This document shows positions 12,191 to 22,635 of a stretch of 64,000 bases of DNA, one piece after another. Numbering within the stretch: the first letter of the stretch is position 1; the number at the start of each line of letters is the position of its first letter. The notes under the pieces were generated by a model. That model saw only the letters and a program-made list of their open reading frames with translations. It did not search any database and was not told where the DNA came from. The position numbers and the translations under genes are program-made. Source of the stretch: Neoceratodus forsteri (Eukaryota; Chordata; Ceratodontiformes; Ceratodontidae); NCBI GenBank assembly GCA_016271365.2, contig CM028131.1, positions 284,957,001-285,021,000 on the forward strand. Reading direction: 5' to 3'.

Positions 12191-12430
12191 TAGATGGTGG
12201 GTGGGTTTAGATTTGGAAGGAGGAGAAAAAAAAAGAGATGAAGCCTGAGGAGGAGCCCAAAATTATGGGAAAAGGAGGGAAGCTAACCATGGTGAAATGT
12301 AAGGGAAGCAGTGTGAGGGAGGATAGGTGAAGGAGGGAGGGTTGGTGTGAGCTGGATGACTGTTGCATTTGTGACGTCGCACTCTGTTGTCACCACAGTT
12401 AGCACTATGATGTCATAACAAGTGCACAAG

Positions 12431-12768
12431 GAAGACAGAAAATCCTACTAAATGCATTTTATACAGCTTTCATGCATGAGTAAGGGAAAATGCAAAGGGA
12501 AACCTGTTTCAGAAACAGTGAAATTTAAAAATGCTGCTTTCTAGTTTATTTTAAATAGCTGAATTGAGTATATTTCTGAAATTATGTATGGAACTGGATA
12601 CTGCACTTTATTAAAATGGCAAGGAAAAATCCTGAAACTGCAATGGCTGAGGGACAACGCTTCACCATACATTAAAAAGCTGGCGATACATGATCAGGTG
12701 CCAGACTTAATTGCCAAGGCAAACAAACACACAAAAAAAAGCCTCACTGCCAACAATATCAAGGACTA
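12431..12768. other. No gene recognised
   Basis: AT-rich sequence between element A and a retroposon. The plus-strand frame beginning at 12,584 reads through the retroposon boundary and shows no domain. It may be decayed transposon coding sequence, but nothing can be assigned. Confidence 0.4.
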
Positions 12769-12785
12769 CATCATGCACATGTTTT

Positions 12786-13340
12786 TTTTTCCTTATTCTA
12801 TTTATCCTCCTTCCTTGGGGACTGTCAAGTGGCTCCACCCCCTCACAGGGGACTCGTCATTCAGAGCCTGGTCCCCCAATCCCGCTCATCCCTGGTGGTT
12901 CCCCCATGGATTACCCCCCCTGTGGCGGGGCCAGATGGAGGAGTATCAGTTCTCCCCCCTCCCCCAGCACAATCCAGAAGCCAGGTTGAGACTGGGATTG
13001 GAGACTGTCAGGCCATCACAGAGCCTGCCAGCCCCACCTTTTTTTCAGTTTTTCTCCCCACCCCCTCGTGGTGTGAAAGTGCGTGTGTAGAGGCATGCCA
13101 TGTACCTGCTCTCCTGTGCCTCCCTGCTCCGATGCTTCCCTCTGGCCTCCACTAGGGGGCAGCCAAGGAGCTGGATGATAACCTTCCCCTCCCTGGGAGA
13201 GTAGAGCAGTCTGTTGGACACTCAGTCCTTTCCCTCCCCTGCTGACCTCCAGCAACTCGAGGTCGCTCCTGACCCTAGGTCACTGGCGTGGTGCGAGGCG
13301 TGGTGTCCAGTGCCTCAGCCCTCAGCGCCACTGGGCTGGC
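12786..13340 (-). mobile_element. Unclassified retroposon, solitary copy
   Basis: A 555-bp element starts with a T-run at 12,782-12,790, implying a poly(A) tail on the minus strand, and ends with the conserved terminus CTCAGCGCCACTGGGCTGG. It is flanked by a 17-bp direct repeat, CATCATGCAYATGTTTT, at 12,769-12,785 and 13,341-13,357 with one mismatch, as expected for LINE-type target-primed integration. Related copies lie at 17,683-18,260 and 33,313-33,888. No protein domain and no convincing tRNA-like A/B boxes were found, so it may be a new SINE-like family or the 3' part of a longer retroelement. Confidence 0.65.
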
Positions 13341-13357
13341 CATCATGCATATGTTTT

Positions 13358-14300
13358 GTTATTCAAAATGAATTTAAGCAAATGATTTTACATTAAAAAA
13401 AGATTATAAATGTTTCACTTTACATGTAATACAAAATAGCAGCAAGTATATTTATAAGTGCAATAAGCCCATCCAGGGTGTTCCTTAAAGGATCTGAAAG
13501 CACTTCCCAGGAGTGAAGTACACTCAGCCTTTTGCCTTATCCTCCACTCCCCTTGGGCATGCATTAAAATAATTTTCTGCACCCACTGGAGTGGTTTATT
13601 GCTTACTGAAAGAGGAGGTCCAGTCCCCAGTACCACAAGTATAATGGGTATCAAAAGAACCCATTACGCAAAACTTCCCTTGAATTCTAAATTTCAAATA
13701 ATTTAATTCTTCCTTTTTTAACTCTCCTTACCCTTTTCTCTCATTGGGGGAGTCAGAGCCTCCTTTGGGGCTTAGGTGCTCTAGCTCCCATCCTATCATT
13801 CCCTCTTGCTTTAGTCCTTGCATTACCTATTTGGTCACTAATATTCATTACCGGGGGTTCAACTGCATGAGCCAGTACATGGTTCTGCCCCTCAAATCTG
13901 ACTACCAAAGAGGAGATGGAGGAGGAGGAGAAGAGGAAGAAGGATGGTAAGCTAGGGAATGCCCTGGAAGTGGAAAAATGATCCATGGGAGAGGGGCAGC
14001 AGGGCTCCCAGATCCCTTTAACATTTTCCCTGTAACTCCAGTATGATATTTCTGTACCTGTAAGTAACAAGATTTCCCATGGGACCTAAACTGCTGTTGT
14101 CCCATGTAACTAATGCAAGACAGCTGTGTTTTTCTGTAAAATACAGAAATTCCAGTAGATCTTCGATCCTAGGGTGGGGGAGGGGATGTTGGCATGTGAT
14201 CCATATAAAATCTTTCCTATTTTCTAGTGTTATTCCTTGTCCTGGGGAACCCTATCCACGAGGACACAGAGGCATGTGCATGCATTGACATAACAAAGTA
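13358..14300. other. No gene recognised
   Basis: Low-copy sequence without recognisable frames. A GA-rich patch lies at 13,907-13,945. Nothing here supports an exon or RNA gene from sequence alone. Confidence 0.4.
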
Positions 14301-14329
14301 CCACACATGCATACATGTACTCCCTGGAA

Positions 14330-14715
14330 GACGAGAGAGAGAGAGAGAGAGGACATGACTGGTATCTTCATGTACTTGAGAGGGATAAAAAAAAGTGGAT
14401 AAGAAGAGTCTCTTTAAGCTGAGTAGCAACCATACCATGAGGGGCCACAGTCTTAAGCTGGAGGGTGGGAGGTTTAGGAGGGAGATCAGGAAGCACTTCT
14501 TCACAGAGAGGGTGGTAGACACTTGGAATGTGCTGCTGGAAAAGGTGATCTTGTTGAAGACAGTGGGCAGCTTTAAGAGAGGCTGGGATAGGCATAGGGA
14601 GGATGGGAGGTGTGGGAAGCGAGGGCAGGGACAGTAGCTCAAGCTGTGTACCCTGCAATACGAACAGACTAGATAGAGCAAATGGTCTTCTTCTGCTGGC
14701 TTCTTCATCTGTTCG
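14330..14715 (+). pseudogene. CR1-type LINE 3' fragment
   Basis: A (GA)n run at 14,333-14,351 is followed by the CR1 ORF2 C-terminal signature in the frame 14,395-14,637: GHSLKLEGGRFRREIRKHFF and ERVVDTWNVLLEK. It ends at about 14,715 in TGTTCGTATGTATT, a tail octamer different from the TTTCTATG of the other copies. It is a strongly 5'-truncated member of another CR1 subfamily. Confidence 0.7.
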
Positions 14716-14990
14716 TATGTATTAAAACCAACTTTATTACTAATATACAGAATGCTCCATACCCTGTGGAATTCTCTACCTCGTCAGGTAAGGGAATACT
14801 CATTCGTTGAGGCCTTCAAATCGGCCTTGAAAACTTATTTATTCGAATTACCTTATGCTGATAATTAAATTCCTGCTGTGATGATTTTTAGAAGTGTGGT
14901 TCTGTTTTAAACTGTTTCATTGTATTATGTAAAGTGCTATGATCTATTCTGGATTAGCATTTCATAAATAATGTTTGGTTTGGTTTGGTA
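14716..14990 (+). pseudogene. L2-like LINE 3' end
   Basis: The plus strand encodes a typical L2 ORF2 terminus near 14,765-14,865: LWNSLPRQV, then SFVEAFKSALKTYLFELP and a stop. A short 3' UTR ends in repeated TTTGG units at 14,972-14,989. The left boundary of the large tandem duplication (14,944) falls in this 3' UTR, so its last 47 bp recur at 30,586 onward. Confidence 0.7.
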
Positions 14991-14994
14991 AAAA

Positions 14995-16975
14995 TAAGGT
15001 AGAAATACACTGCATGTTGCAATGCTTCTTTAAAGTCAATTTTAATTCTTAGAAAGGGGTCACAAACTGATAGCAGTAACAGTGGCAAGCTGCATTCTTG
15101 ATGGACATGTACATTACCCAATAAAGCTGCAGGGTCCATTTCTGTGGGCCAGTCAGTGAACTATTCATTGATATAATATACACCCCTTTAAGAAGACCTC
15201 CCCCCCAAAAAAAGGAAACATTGTGCTCTTCCTGTCTTTCTAGTGAGCCATCAATGAGATGGTGCTTCTCCCTGTCACAGGAAATTAAAAATTGACCCCC
15301 AGGTTTTGCACTGTACACAAATATAGCAGTTACTGTAATCACGTACTGCCACCAAGGGTCAACAGGCAGCTGGTATAGAACAGATGATGGAACTTGGCAG
15401 CGCACTGACTGTAAGATTTAGGGTATGAATAACTACTTGTACAGTCACTTCCCTTCCTTGATGTTACTGTCATCAGCTAAAGAAATGGGGACTTTATAGG
15501 AGGAGCTTTGTAGGAATTTAAAAGTAAAACTTTGCTCTACATTTACAATAAGTTACACAAAGGCAGGATCTTTGCCTTAACTAAGAAAAAGGTTCTCGCA
15601 ACCAAAATAAATTTTGCTCATGTACTGTAGATGAAACTTAGGGAAATGCTGACAGCATACTTTTTTTGGTAATGTTAAGTGTCTCCTGCCATGGTGGGCA
15701 AGCAGAAAGCCACCAGAAGCTATAGGCCTTTGAACTATGAGATTTTAGGTTTGTGCATGATCCTAGTAACAGGATGACTGTCTGACCTTCAGCAAGTCAC
15801 TTAACATCACGGTGCTCCAGTTTTCTTAGCTACAGTATGGGATATGTAACCCCTCACCTACAAGGTGTGGTGAAGCCTGTGATGTACAAATATGTGTGCC
15901 CTTTATGTTTTATGTGTTGGGTGAACATGTCCAGGTCCAGTGATGTTCTTTTGTTCTTTTCATCTCTGGCTTACTGTATCTTCATCCTGATGACTCCTTC
16001 CTGCAGGCTGAGGTACACAGGTGCTGTCCCCCAGGAAAATGATTAGTATTCTATTCAGTAATAGTACACAGCACTCAGAATAGAGAACCACAATAACAAA
16101 TCCCACTGGATCAACCAGGGGAGTAATGTTGTTGGGGGGTGGAAATAAATGACTATGTACAGTAAGAAATGAGCAGCAGGCAGAACAATAGCATAATCCC
16201 CACCTATCTGATGCACCAGCAAACCCACCACCCCCAGTCTATAGCAGCAGCTGTGCAGCACGTGGCATCAGTCATGGTGCAAAACAGGAAAGCAGATGGC
16301 ATGCTTTAATCTGAAAGGACAGAATTTGTGATCCAAAAGTGAGCTAAAGGAGATAACAGCAGTGACACCCCAAACGCTACAGAAGTGCCAGCTAATCTTC
16401 ACCTGGGAAGATCTTTTGCACAGTTGGAGCTCAACCTAACAAACCCTAAACTACGTATACTATACAGTTGCAGGGTCTGGTCCAGTTCTTTACTCACAGT
16501 TCAGGTATTCACTGGATCGTCAGGTGGCTCACCGCTGGAACCTGGAACCTGGATCTCAGACCTTTGGACATCAGGTAAGCTGAATGGTTGTACAATTACA
16601 ATGAGGAAAATTTAGATCAGATAAAAGGAAGTTCTACTGTACACATAATGGTGGAGGGACTTTGGAACAGATTGCTAGAGAATATAACACTGAGTAGAGA
16701 CAGAGTCCAGTTTAAGTATAAATCGCATAAATTAAAAGCAGGAAAAGAATTCATGAAGTATTACCACTGAATTGTGGGGGAAGAGTCTGCATGGGTATAT
16801 CCCATTTTCTGCTGCGATATCCATAGTAGGATCTGTAGTACCTGAAGCATATCTGGACCACTACTGGGTGCTAGTCACTTTTGCTCCTCCTGTTGAGGAT
16901 TTCCACCTCTTCATCTCATGGTGATAACTTTCTCCTGTCCACCCCTTGAAGTGGACTTTCTTGCTTGCTTTCAGT
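14995..16975. other. Low-copy sequence, no gene recognised (copy 1)
   Basis: No known repeat or domain stands out; the counterpart in copy 2 is 30,636-32,605. A 60-codon plus-strand frame at 16,588-16,770 is open in both copies (32,216-32,398) and contains VEGLWNRLLENITLSRD, faintly like the C-terminus of an L2-type ORF2. Three residue changes between copies give no sign of selection. Confidence 0.4.
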
Positions 16976-17177
16976 GCAACCATGCAGGCCTTTATTGAAG
17001 TCTAGATGCAGGTCACAGACACTCAGGGCAGACTGAAGTGCCTTTTACAGATCCTTGCTTCTGCAACACTCAGAGTTCTGTAGCTTTTAGCTCCACCTGG
17101 GATTTCCTCCTACCTGCTGGATTGGAAGGGTCTGAACTCTATCTTCTCCTGTCAGAAAGAGCTGACAGTCCCTTCTG

Positions 17178-17417
17178 CTATGGAGTCCCAATGGGAAGTG
17201 TCTTCTGCTTTTCTATCTCCTCTGGCTGGTCTATAGCTATTCTGCATCTGCAGTCTGCAGGCAGTCTATCTCCTGTGATGTTCATCAAGCTCTTCTCAGT
17301 CACCTCCCCATTGATGGTCATCTGTCTGGCAGAGAGCTGAGAGACTTTGATGTCCCTTTGATTAATCTGTATCTCGTACGCTTTTGGGTGCATGATCTTT
17401 GACAGTGTAAACAACAT
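17178..17417 (-). pseudogene. Small unknown ORF, copy 1 (5' stop)
   Basis: A 79-codon minus-strand frame ending in TAG. It corresponds to codons 17-95 of the copy 2 frame; here codon 10 is TAA instead of CAA, so only the internal Met start remains. It contains KAYEIQINQRDIKVSQLSA and ITGDRLPADCRCRIAID. I recognise no family. An AATAAA signal lies about 180 bp downstream of the stop (complement at 16,991-16,996), and promoter-like motifs lie 140-180 bp upstream. The opposite strand is also open, so coding status is uncertain. Confidence 0.35.
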
Positions 17418-17554
17418 GGAAAGATTGCCACGTATTTATTTGGTAGTGGTCACTTTGTTTCTCATGACTGAGAGCTCTGTGCGTACTGACTGTACACCAG
17501 TGAATTGTATCTTTTTTAATATTAGGAGAGTCTGTTGGCAGCCTGGTGTTTATT

Positions 17555-17595
17555 GTTGCCAGGCAACCACATGGAGCGTAGGGAAGTTGTAGTTC
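17555..17595 (-). promoter_or_regulatory. RFX X-box-like and ACTACAA motifs, copy 1
   Basis: GTTGCCAGGCAAC at 17,555-17,567 matches the RFX X-box pattern, two half sites with a 1-bp spacer. Fourteen bp further, GGGAAGTTGTAGTTC (17,581-17,595) is the complement of ACTACAACTTCCC, one base from the ACTACAAYTCCC core of ZNF143/THAP11-type promoter elements. Both sit upstream of the minus-strand small ORF. Binding is inferred from motif shape only. Confidence 0.4.
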
Positions 17596-17682
17596 TCATT
17601 GACCCTTGGGGAACTACATAAAGCCAATACCATATGCTTATTGAAATTATTGTTTTTTACTTATATTTGGGCAAAACAGCCT

Positions 17683-18260
17683 TCTTTTTTTTTTTAATAT
17701 TCTATTTCTCCCCCCGGGTCCCAGGTCGGCAACCATCCTAGCCACCAGTCCAGTCCTGTACCTTAACATCAGGCTGCAACCCTTCTTACCCCACAGCTTA
17801 CCCTCCATGGTGGGGCAGTGAGAAGCCCCCAAGCTCTACTCTCCTCTACCAGGATACAGTTCAGGGAGTACCATTTGGGTCAGGGCCTGTGGTGGGTGGC
17901 TGCCTCATCTAGCTGACCAGGACCAATTTCTCATTTTTCTTCCCTTGAGAGTTGGTCTTGCAATGATGTCTGTGGAAGGAGTGTGCACATGTCCTCACAC
18001 ATTCCTCTCAGCACCTGCCCCACTCAGTTCCTTCTTGCAGCATTAGTGGTCTGTCCCCCAGCCACCGCCAGGGGTCAGAAATGCACCAACCACTGAGATC
18101 CCTCCCCCTCTCTGGAGAGGGAGAGCAGTTCCTCAGACAGTCAATCCCTCTCCACCCCTGCCGACCCCTGGTATCTCATACTCATTCCTGAACACGGGTC
18201 ACCGGCATAGCGCGAGGTAAGGTGACCAGTGCCTCAGCCCTCAGTGCTACCGGGCTGGGC
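17683..18260 (-). mobile_element. Unclassified retroposon, unit copy 1
   Basis: This is the same family as 12,786-13,340: a T-run at the left, a variable CT-rich body with the GGAGAGGGAGAGCAGT segment, and the right terminus CTCAGTGCTACCGGGCTGG. A possible short target duplication is CTTCTTTT (17,681-17,688 and about 18,262-18,269). The insertion is shared by both duplication copies, so it predates the duplication. Confidence 0.6.
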
Positions 18261-18398
18261 ACTTCTTTTGTTTTTAATAGCCAGGATATAGAAACATAGA
18301 AACATAGACTTTGATGGCAGATAAGGACCACTTGGCCCACCCAGTCTGCCCATTTCCCTACCTATTGAATAAGCTGCAGATTCTAGTTAACCAACAGC

Positions 18399-20332
18399 CT
18401 ACTTCCTGCAACCCCCCATTAAAATTGCCTTATGTCTGTCCCATGTGTGTTTGAATTCTCCCACTGTTTTAGAAACCACAATCTCTCCAGGAAGGCGATT
18501 CCATGCGTCCACCACTCTCTCCGTGAAAAATAATTTTCTCACATTACCCCTGAGCCACCCCCATCTAACTTTAAATTGTGCCCCCTTGTTCTTACACATC
18601 TCTTTTTCTGAAAGATGCTACCCTCCTGGACTTTGTTGATTCCCTCGAGGTACTTAAAAGTTTCTATCATGTCCCCCCGTCCCTCCTTTCATCAAGGGTA
18701 TACATATTAAGCTCGCTCAGTCTCCCTTCATATGGTTTCTGATGCAGACTGTGCACCATTTTAGTTGCCCTCCTCAGGACTACTTCCATCTTGTCTATGT
18801 CCTTGCGTAGATGGGGTCTCCAAAACTGCACACAGTATTCCAGATGGGGTCTCACTAACTGTCTGTACAGAGGGATAACCACTTCCCTTTTTCTACTTGT
18901 GATGCCCCGTCCTATGCAGTCCAGTATCCCCCTGGCTCTCCTTACTGACTTCTCACATTGCTTACCCACCTTTAGGTCATCTGATATGACTACCCCAAGT
19001 CCTTTCCATTTTGTTGTTGTTAGTACCTCCCTGCTATTGTGTACTCTTCCTGGGTTTTTGTTTCCCAGGTGCATTACTTTGCACTTCTTTGCATTGAATC
19101 TAAGTTGCCATATGTCTCACCATTCCTCCAACCTTGCAAGTAACCTTCTCTCCTTTCTACCCTCCTTGTGTATCAACTCTGTTACAAATCTTTGTGTCAT
19201 CTGCAAAGAGGCATACCTTTCCCTCCAGACCCTCTGCAATGTCACCTATAAAGATGTTAAAGAGGACTGGACCCAGTACTGGGCCCTGAGGTACTCCACT
19301 AGTAATCCCCCTTTCTTCAGAATGTGTTCCATTCACTATTACCTTCTGTGTCCTGTTGTGTAGCCAGTTTGCAGCCAGAACCCACTCCCAGGCTGGCTAA
19401 CTTGATTATTAGTCTTTTGTGCTGGACTGTGTCAAATGCCATGCTAAAGTCTAGGTAGGCCATATCCACAGCCCCTCCCTGGTCTATTACTTTGGTCACC
19501 CAGTCAAAGAAATTAATTAGATTCATCTGACATGACCTTCCTGCTGTAAATCCATGCTGCTTGGGATCCCAGCCCCACTGGCCTCTAGGTACTCAACAAT
19601 TCTTTCCTTCAGAAGTGATTCCATCATTTTCCCTACTACTGAGGTCAAACTTACAGGTCTGTAGTTTCCTGCTTCTGCCTTGCTCCCACTTTTGTGAAGG
19701 GGAATCACATCTGCCCTCCTCCAGTCCTCAGGTACCACCCCATCCTCCCATGATTTGTTAAAAAGTGTGGTCAGTGGTGTCACTAGGTCCTCCCTTAGTT
19801 CTTTTAGGATTCTGGGGTGAATCCCGTCAGGTCCCATTGCTTTGTCCAGCTTGAGTTTTAGGAGTTCTTTCAGGACTCTTTCTTCTGTAAATGGACTGGT
19901 GTCAACCCCCCTACCCAGAGTGCTTCTATTGTCTGGTTTAGGTAATGCCTCCTCATCTTCTTTTGTGAATAGTGAGCAAAAGTATTCATTCAGTATCTCC
20001 TCCTTTTCACTGTCTCCCTCTGCCCACCTCCCCTCTCCTTTATTAATCTTCACTATTCCTTCCTTAACCTTTCTATGCCCCCTAATGTACCTATAGAAGG
20101 TTTTATCCCCCTTCTTAACTGAGTTGGCTATTTTTTCCTTGGTTTGGGCCTTTGCTATACTGACTGCCTTCCCCACTTCTTTCTGCTTTAATTGATACAG
20201 TTCCCTGTCATGCTTCTTCTGTGATTCCTTATACTTTTTGAATGCAGCCTTTTTCTCCTTAACCTTTCGTGCCACCTCTTTTGAGAACCATAGTGGTTTT
20301 TTACTCCGCTTTGTTTTCTTTATTTGTTTCAC
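18399..20332 (-). pseudogene. CR1-F ORF2: linker, RT and C-terminus, copy 1
   Basis: The 269-codon frame at 19,523-20,332 begins in the linker (KKPLWFSKEVARKVKEKK) and contains KLDKAMGPDGIHPRILKEL and GNYRPVSLTSVVGKMMESLL. A lost T near 19,560 shifts the frame. RT resumes at 19,317-19,526 with MNLINFFDWVTKV and YLDFSMAFDTVQHKRL, then ADDTKI near 19,200. The C-terminus (18,667-19,074) has GILDCIGRGITSRKREVVI and [15 protein letters not shown]. Several single-base deletions relative to copy 2 break the gene. Confidence 0.85.
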
Positions 20333-20377
20333 ACAAAGGCTTGTTGCCTCTATGATAGCAGTTTTGATTTTTCTCCA

Positions 20378-21130
20378 TTATTCTTCCACCCCTCCTTTTT
20401 GGCCATTTGCTAGTGCATTCCTCAGGTATTCACCCATTTTGCCAAAGTCAGCCCTTCTAAAGTCCAGTATCCTTGTTTTTGTATGGCTTGTCACCATGGT
20501 TGTGCTTATTGTGAAGCACACTGTGCAGTGGTCACTTGTTCCCAGATGTCTACTGACTTCTAAATCTGTAATCTTCTCTCCATTTGAGAGTACCAGGTCT
20601 AGTATTGCTCCCTCTCGAGTGGGTTCCAACACTAGCTGTCTAAGGCCTGCCCCCTGCAGGGCATCGAGAATGACCCTGCTCTTGGATGTGGCTGCAGTAC
20701 ATGTCATCCAGTTAACATCTGGCATAGTCAGGTCCCCCATCAACAGTATCTCCTCCTTTTCAGCCATTTTGAGAATGTCCTCCATCATTTTCTTGTCCGT
20801 TTCCTTCCCTTGGGACGGGGGTCTATATACAACTCCTGTGTGGATTGTGATCCCATTCCCTGTCTCCAAGATGACCCAGAGTGCCTCTTGTCCTCCCCCT
20901 TTACTTTTTAGTTCTGTAGCTTTGATCACTTCCCTTACGTATAGAGCTACTCCACCTCCCCTTTTACCCTCCCTGTCCCTTCTGTAGACTGTGTATCCTG
21001 GTATGTTGACATCCAGTCATGGTTCTCCATGTACCATGTTTCGTGACTGCCACAATATCCAATTTTTCATCTTCCATCAGGGCTACTAGCTCAGGAAGCT
21101 TGTTTCCAGACTATGGGCATTGGTACTCAT
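20378..21130 (-). pseudogene. CR1-F endonuclease, copy 1 (frameshifted)
   Basis: The open part (20,378-20,929) keeps TGVVYRPPSQ, ILLMGDLTMPDVNW and GTSDHCTVCF. The Asn of the GDxN block is Thr here. The N-terminal part with the catalytic Glu block is broken by three one-base losses in C runs near 21,010, 21,045 and 21,110 relative to copy 2. The full-length comparison is the 264-codon frame at 36,012-36,806. Confidence 0.85.
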
Positions 21131-21319
21131 TGCCCTCCATTTAATGTTGGCTTTATCCTTTTTCCCCATCCCTGCTCTTATTGCCCTTTGTCTATTTTTC
21201 CATTTACCCTGTCCTGCCCTCTGTTGAGCTCTGTACCTCAGTGTTTACCTTACTACCTGCCATGTTTTGTGGGGGGAGGCTTGAAATTTCCTGCCTCTTA
21301 TCATCACCTCCCCCCTTGG

Positions 21320-21700
21320 CTAGTTTAAAAGCTTGCCAAGGAAGCATTTAAACCTGTCACTTAGGAGCTTGGTTCCCTTTGTGGACAGATGCAGACCATC
21401 GTGCCAGTATAGACCTTCATCTCTCCAGCTGTACCCCCTGTCCCCAATAAAGCCAAAGCCCTGTGCTCTGCACCAGTTTTGCAACCATTCATTAAACTGC
21501 ATGGTGTGCAGTGCCCTAGCCTCACCACTGCCATGGACTGGCAGCACCTCTGAGAAGGTAACCATGCTTGCTACCTGTCTGAGGCCCCTCCCCAACTCCA
21601 CAAATTCATCCTGCACTGCACTGATTCCATGCCTAGTTAGGTCATTTGTCCCAAGGTGGACAATGATATCTAGTTCCCCCTCCTGTGATGCTGCTTCTGC
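21320..21700 (-). pseudogene. CR1-F ORF1 esterase domain, copy 1
   Basis: The minus strand encodes DIIVHLGTNDLTRHGISAVQ followed by MQFNEWLQNWCRAQGFGFIG, RDEGLYWHDGLHLSTKGT and a stop after GKLLN. GTND and DGLH match blocks III and V of SGNH hydrolases, the esterase reported in CR1 ORF1. The N-terminal GDS block is not recognisable because the upstream frame is broken near 21,710. Confidence 0.8.
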
Positions 21701-21824
21701 AATTGCGAGGATTCACTTAACTGGTGTTTTAAGACTCTGGGGATTTGTGCAGACACATAAGGTGGGTGGTTATGTTACCACGGAACGTACTTCTGGGGTC
21801 CATAGGGCTTAAATCGCACCCCCA

Positions 21825-22635
21825 CAGAACTTGAAAGAATTATACCATTTTAGACACTGTATGATAGAGACAGTCAGGAAACATGTAATTAACACTTTAG
21901 TGGTACCTCTGTTGCATTATGGGGACCTAATATTTGCTGGGTCTTCATCCATACAGTTGCTTAAAATAGACATTATACATAATAAATTGGCTAGGTTTAT
22001 TCTTAGTGTCCATAAGAGAATGCATAGATATGAACGCTACAAATCCTCAGACTGGTTACATCTTAATGATAAGAGATCCTTATACATTTATTAACATATA
22101 TGGTTAAATGCTTTAAATTTAAGGTTTCAGATTACATATCAGAAAGATTACAACTCAAGAACACAAAAATGGTCTAAGATTAGCATAAGGTGTAGAATAT
22201 CGACTTCCAAGATGAAGGACTCAATTGGGGAGATCTCACTTGTTTATATGGGACCATACCTTTGTAATATCATGCCCCCACACTCTCTAAGATCTCTTAA
22301 CAGTACTATTCAACTTGGTGATATAAACAATTGGTTCACGTAATGGGCTAATAAGAAATTAGACTGTAGTTCCACTTCAAACAAAACATTAAATGACTTG
22401 GATTGAATAATGTGTTATTGTCTGTGCACAAGTTTAATAATACATTATCCACTTGTCCATAATTATGTTATGGGGTGTTGTCTTACTGTATGTCTTATAT
22501 ATATCATTTATTGTATTGTTTATGGGTTAATATTATCTGTTTTTGTAACTGAATAATTTGTATTAAGGACCTCACTGGAAATGAGTATGTCTCAGATGTT
22601 TTCAATTAATTTCTGAATGAATAATTTTTTTTTTT
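21825..22635 (+). pseudogene. L2-like LINE 3' fragment, copy 1
   Basis: A 5'-truncated fragment encodes the RT thumb and C-terminal region: KHVINTLVVPLLHYGDLIF, then IIHNKLARFILSVHKRMHRY and WLHLNDKRSL (21,831-22,094). A frameshift near 22,080 interrupts it; copy 2 reads on with LLTYMVKCFKFKVSDYIS (37,498-37,812). An AT-rich 3' UTR ends in a T-run at 22,625-22,636. Confidence 0.65.

Larger units (their letters stand above)
2965..12430 (-). mobile_element. L2-like LINE (element A), split by nested CR1
   Basis: This antisense non-LTR retrotransposon reads from about 12,430 (5') down to about 2,965 (3', TTTATT-repeat tail). Endonuclease remnants lie at 11,400-12,190, RT fingers at 10,576-10,880, and the RT palm plus C-terminus at 3,315-4,528. 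The gap is filled by a CR1 at 4,529-10,575. The split falls in the conserved RT block NYRPISLLP: codons for GGDPSIPGNY end at about 10,576 and the frame resumes with VSLLPSLAKL just below 4,528. Stops and frameshifts show it is inactive. The L2-like label rests on the RT signatures; related Jockey-group clades cannot be excluded. Confidence 0.8.
18291..21815 (-). mobile_element. CR1 LINE (CR1-F), unit copy 1
   Basis: A long antisense CR1 with a TTTCTATG-octamer tail, complement at 18,291-18,307. From the 3' end it shows the ORF2 C-terminus (18,399-19,074), RT (19,317-19,950), linker (about 20,000-20,460), endonuclease (20,460-21,130) and ORF1 esterase (21,320-21,700). The 5' end near 21,815 abuts an L2-like fragment. 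It matches 33,919-37,450 in copy 2. Confidence 0.88.

Noticed and set aside
12786..13340. Retroposon as a tRNA-derived SINE
   Set aside because: I could not find convincing A and B boxes near the presumed 5' end, so the family was left unclassified.
17038..17340. 100-codon plus-strand ORF conserved in both copies
   Set aside because: It overlaps the minus-strand small ORF, has no domain, lacks promoter-like motifs on its side, and several of the few copy differences change residues.
17178..17417. GDRLPAD in the small ORF as a P-type ATPase exon
   Set aside because: Only a short stretch resembles the ATPase actuator region; the flanking residues do not continue the expected motif.
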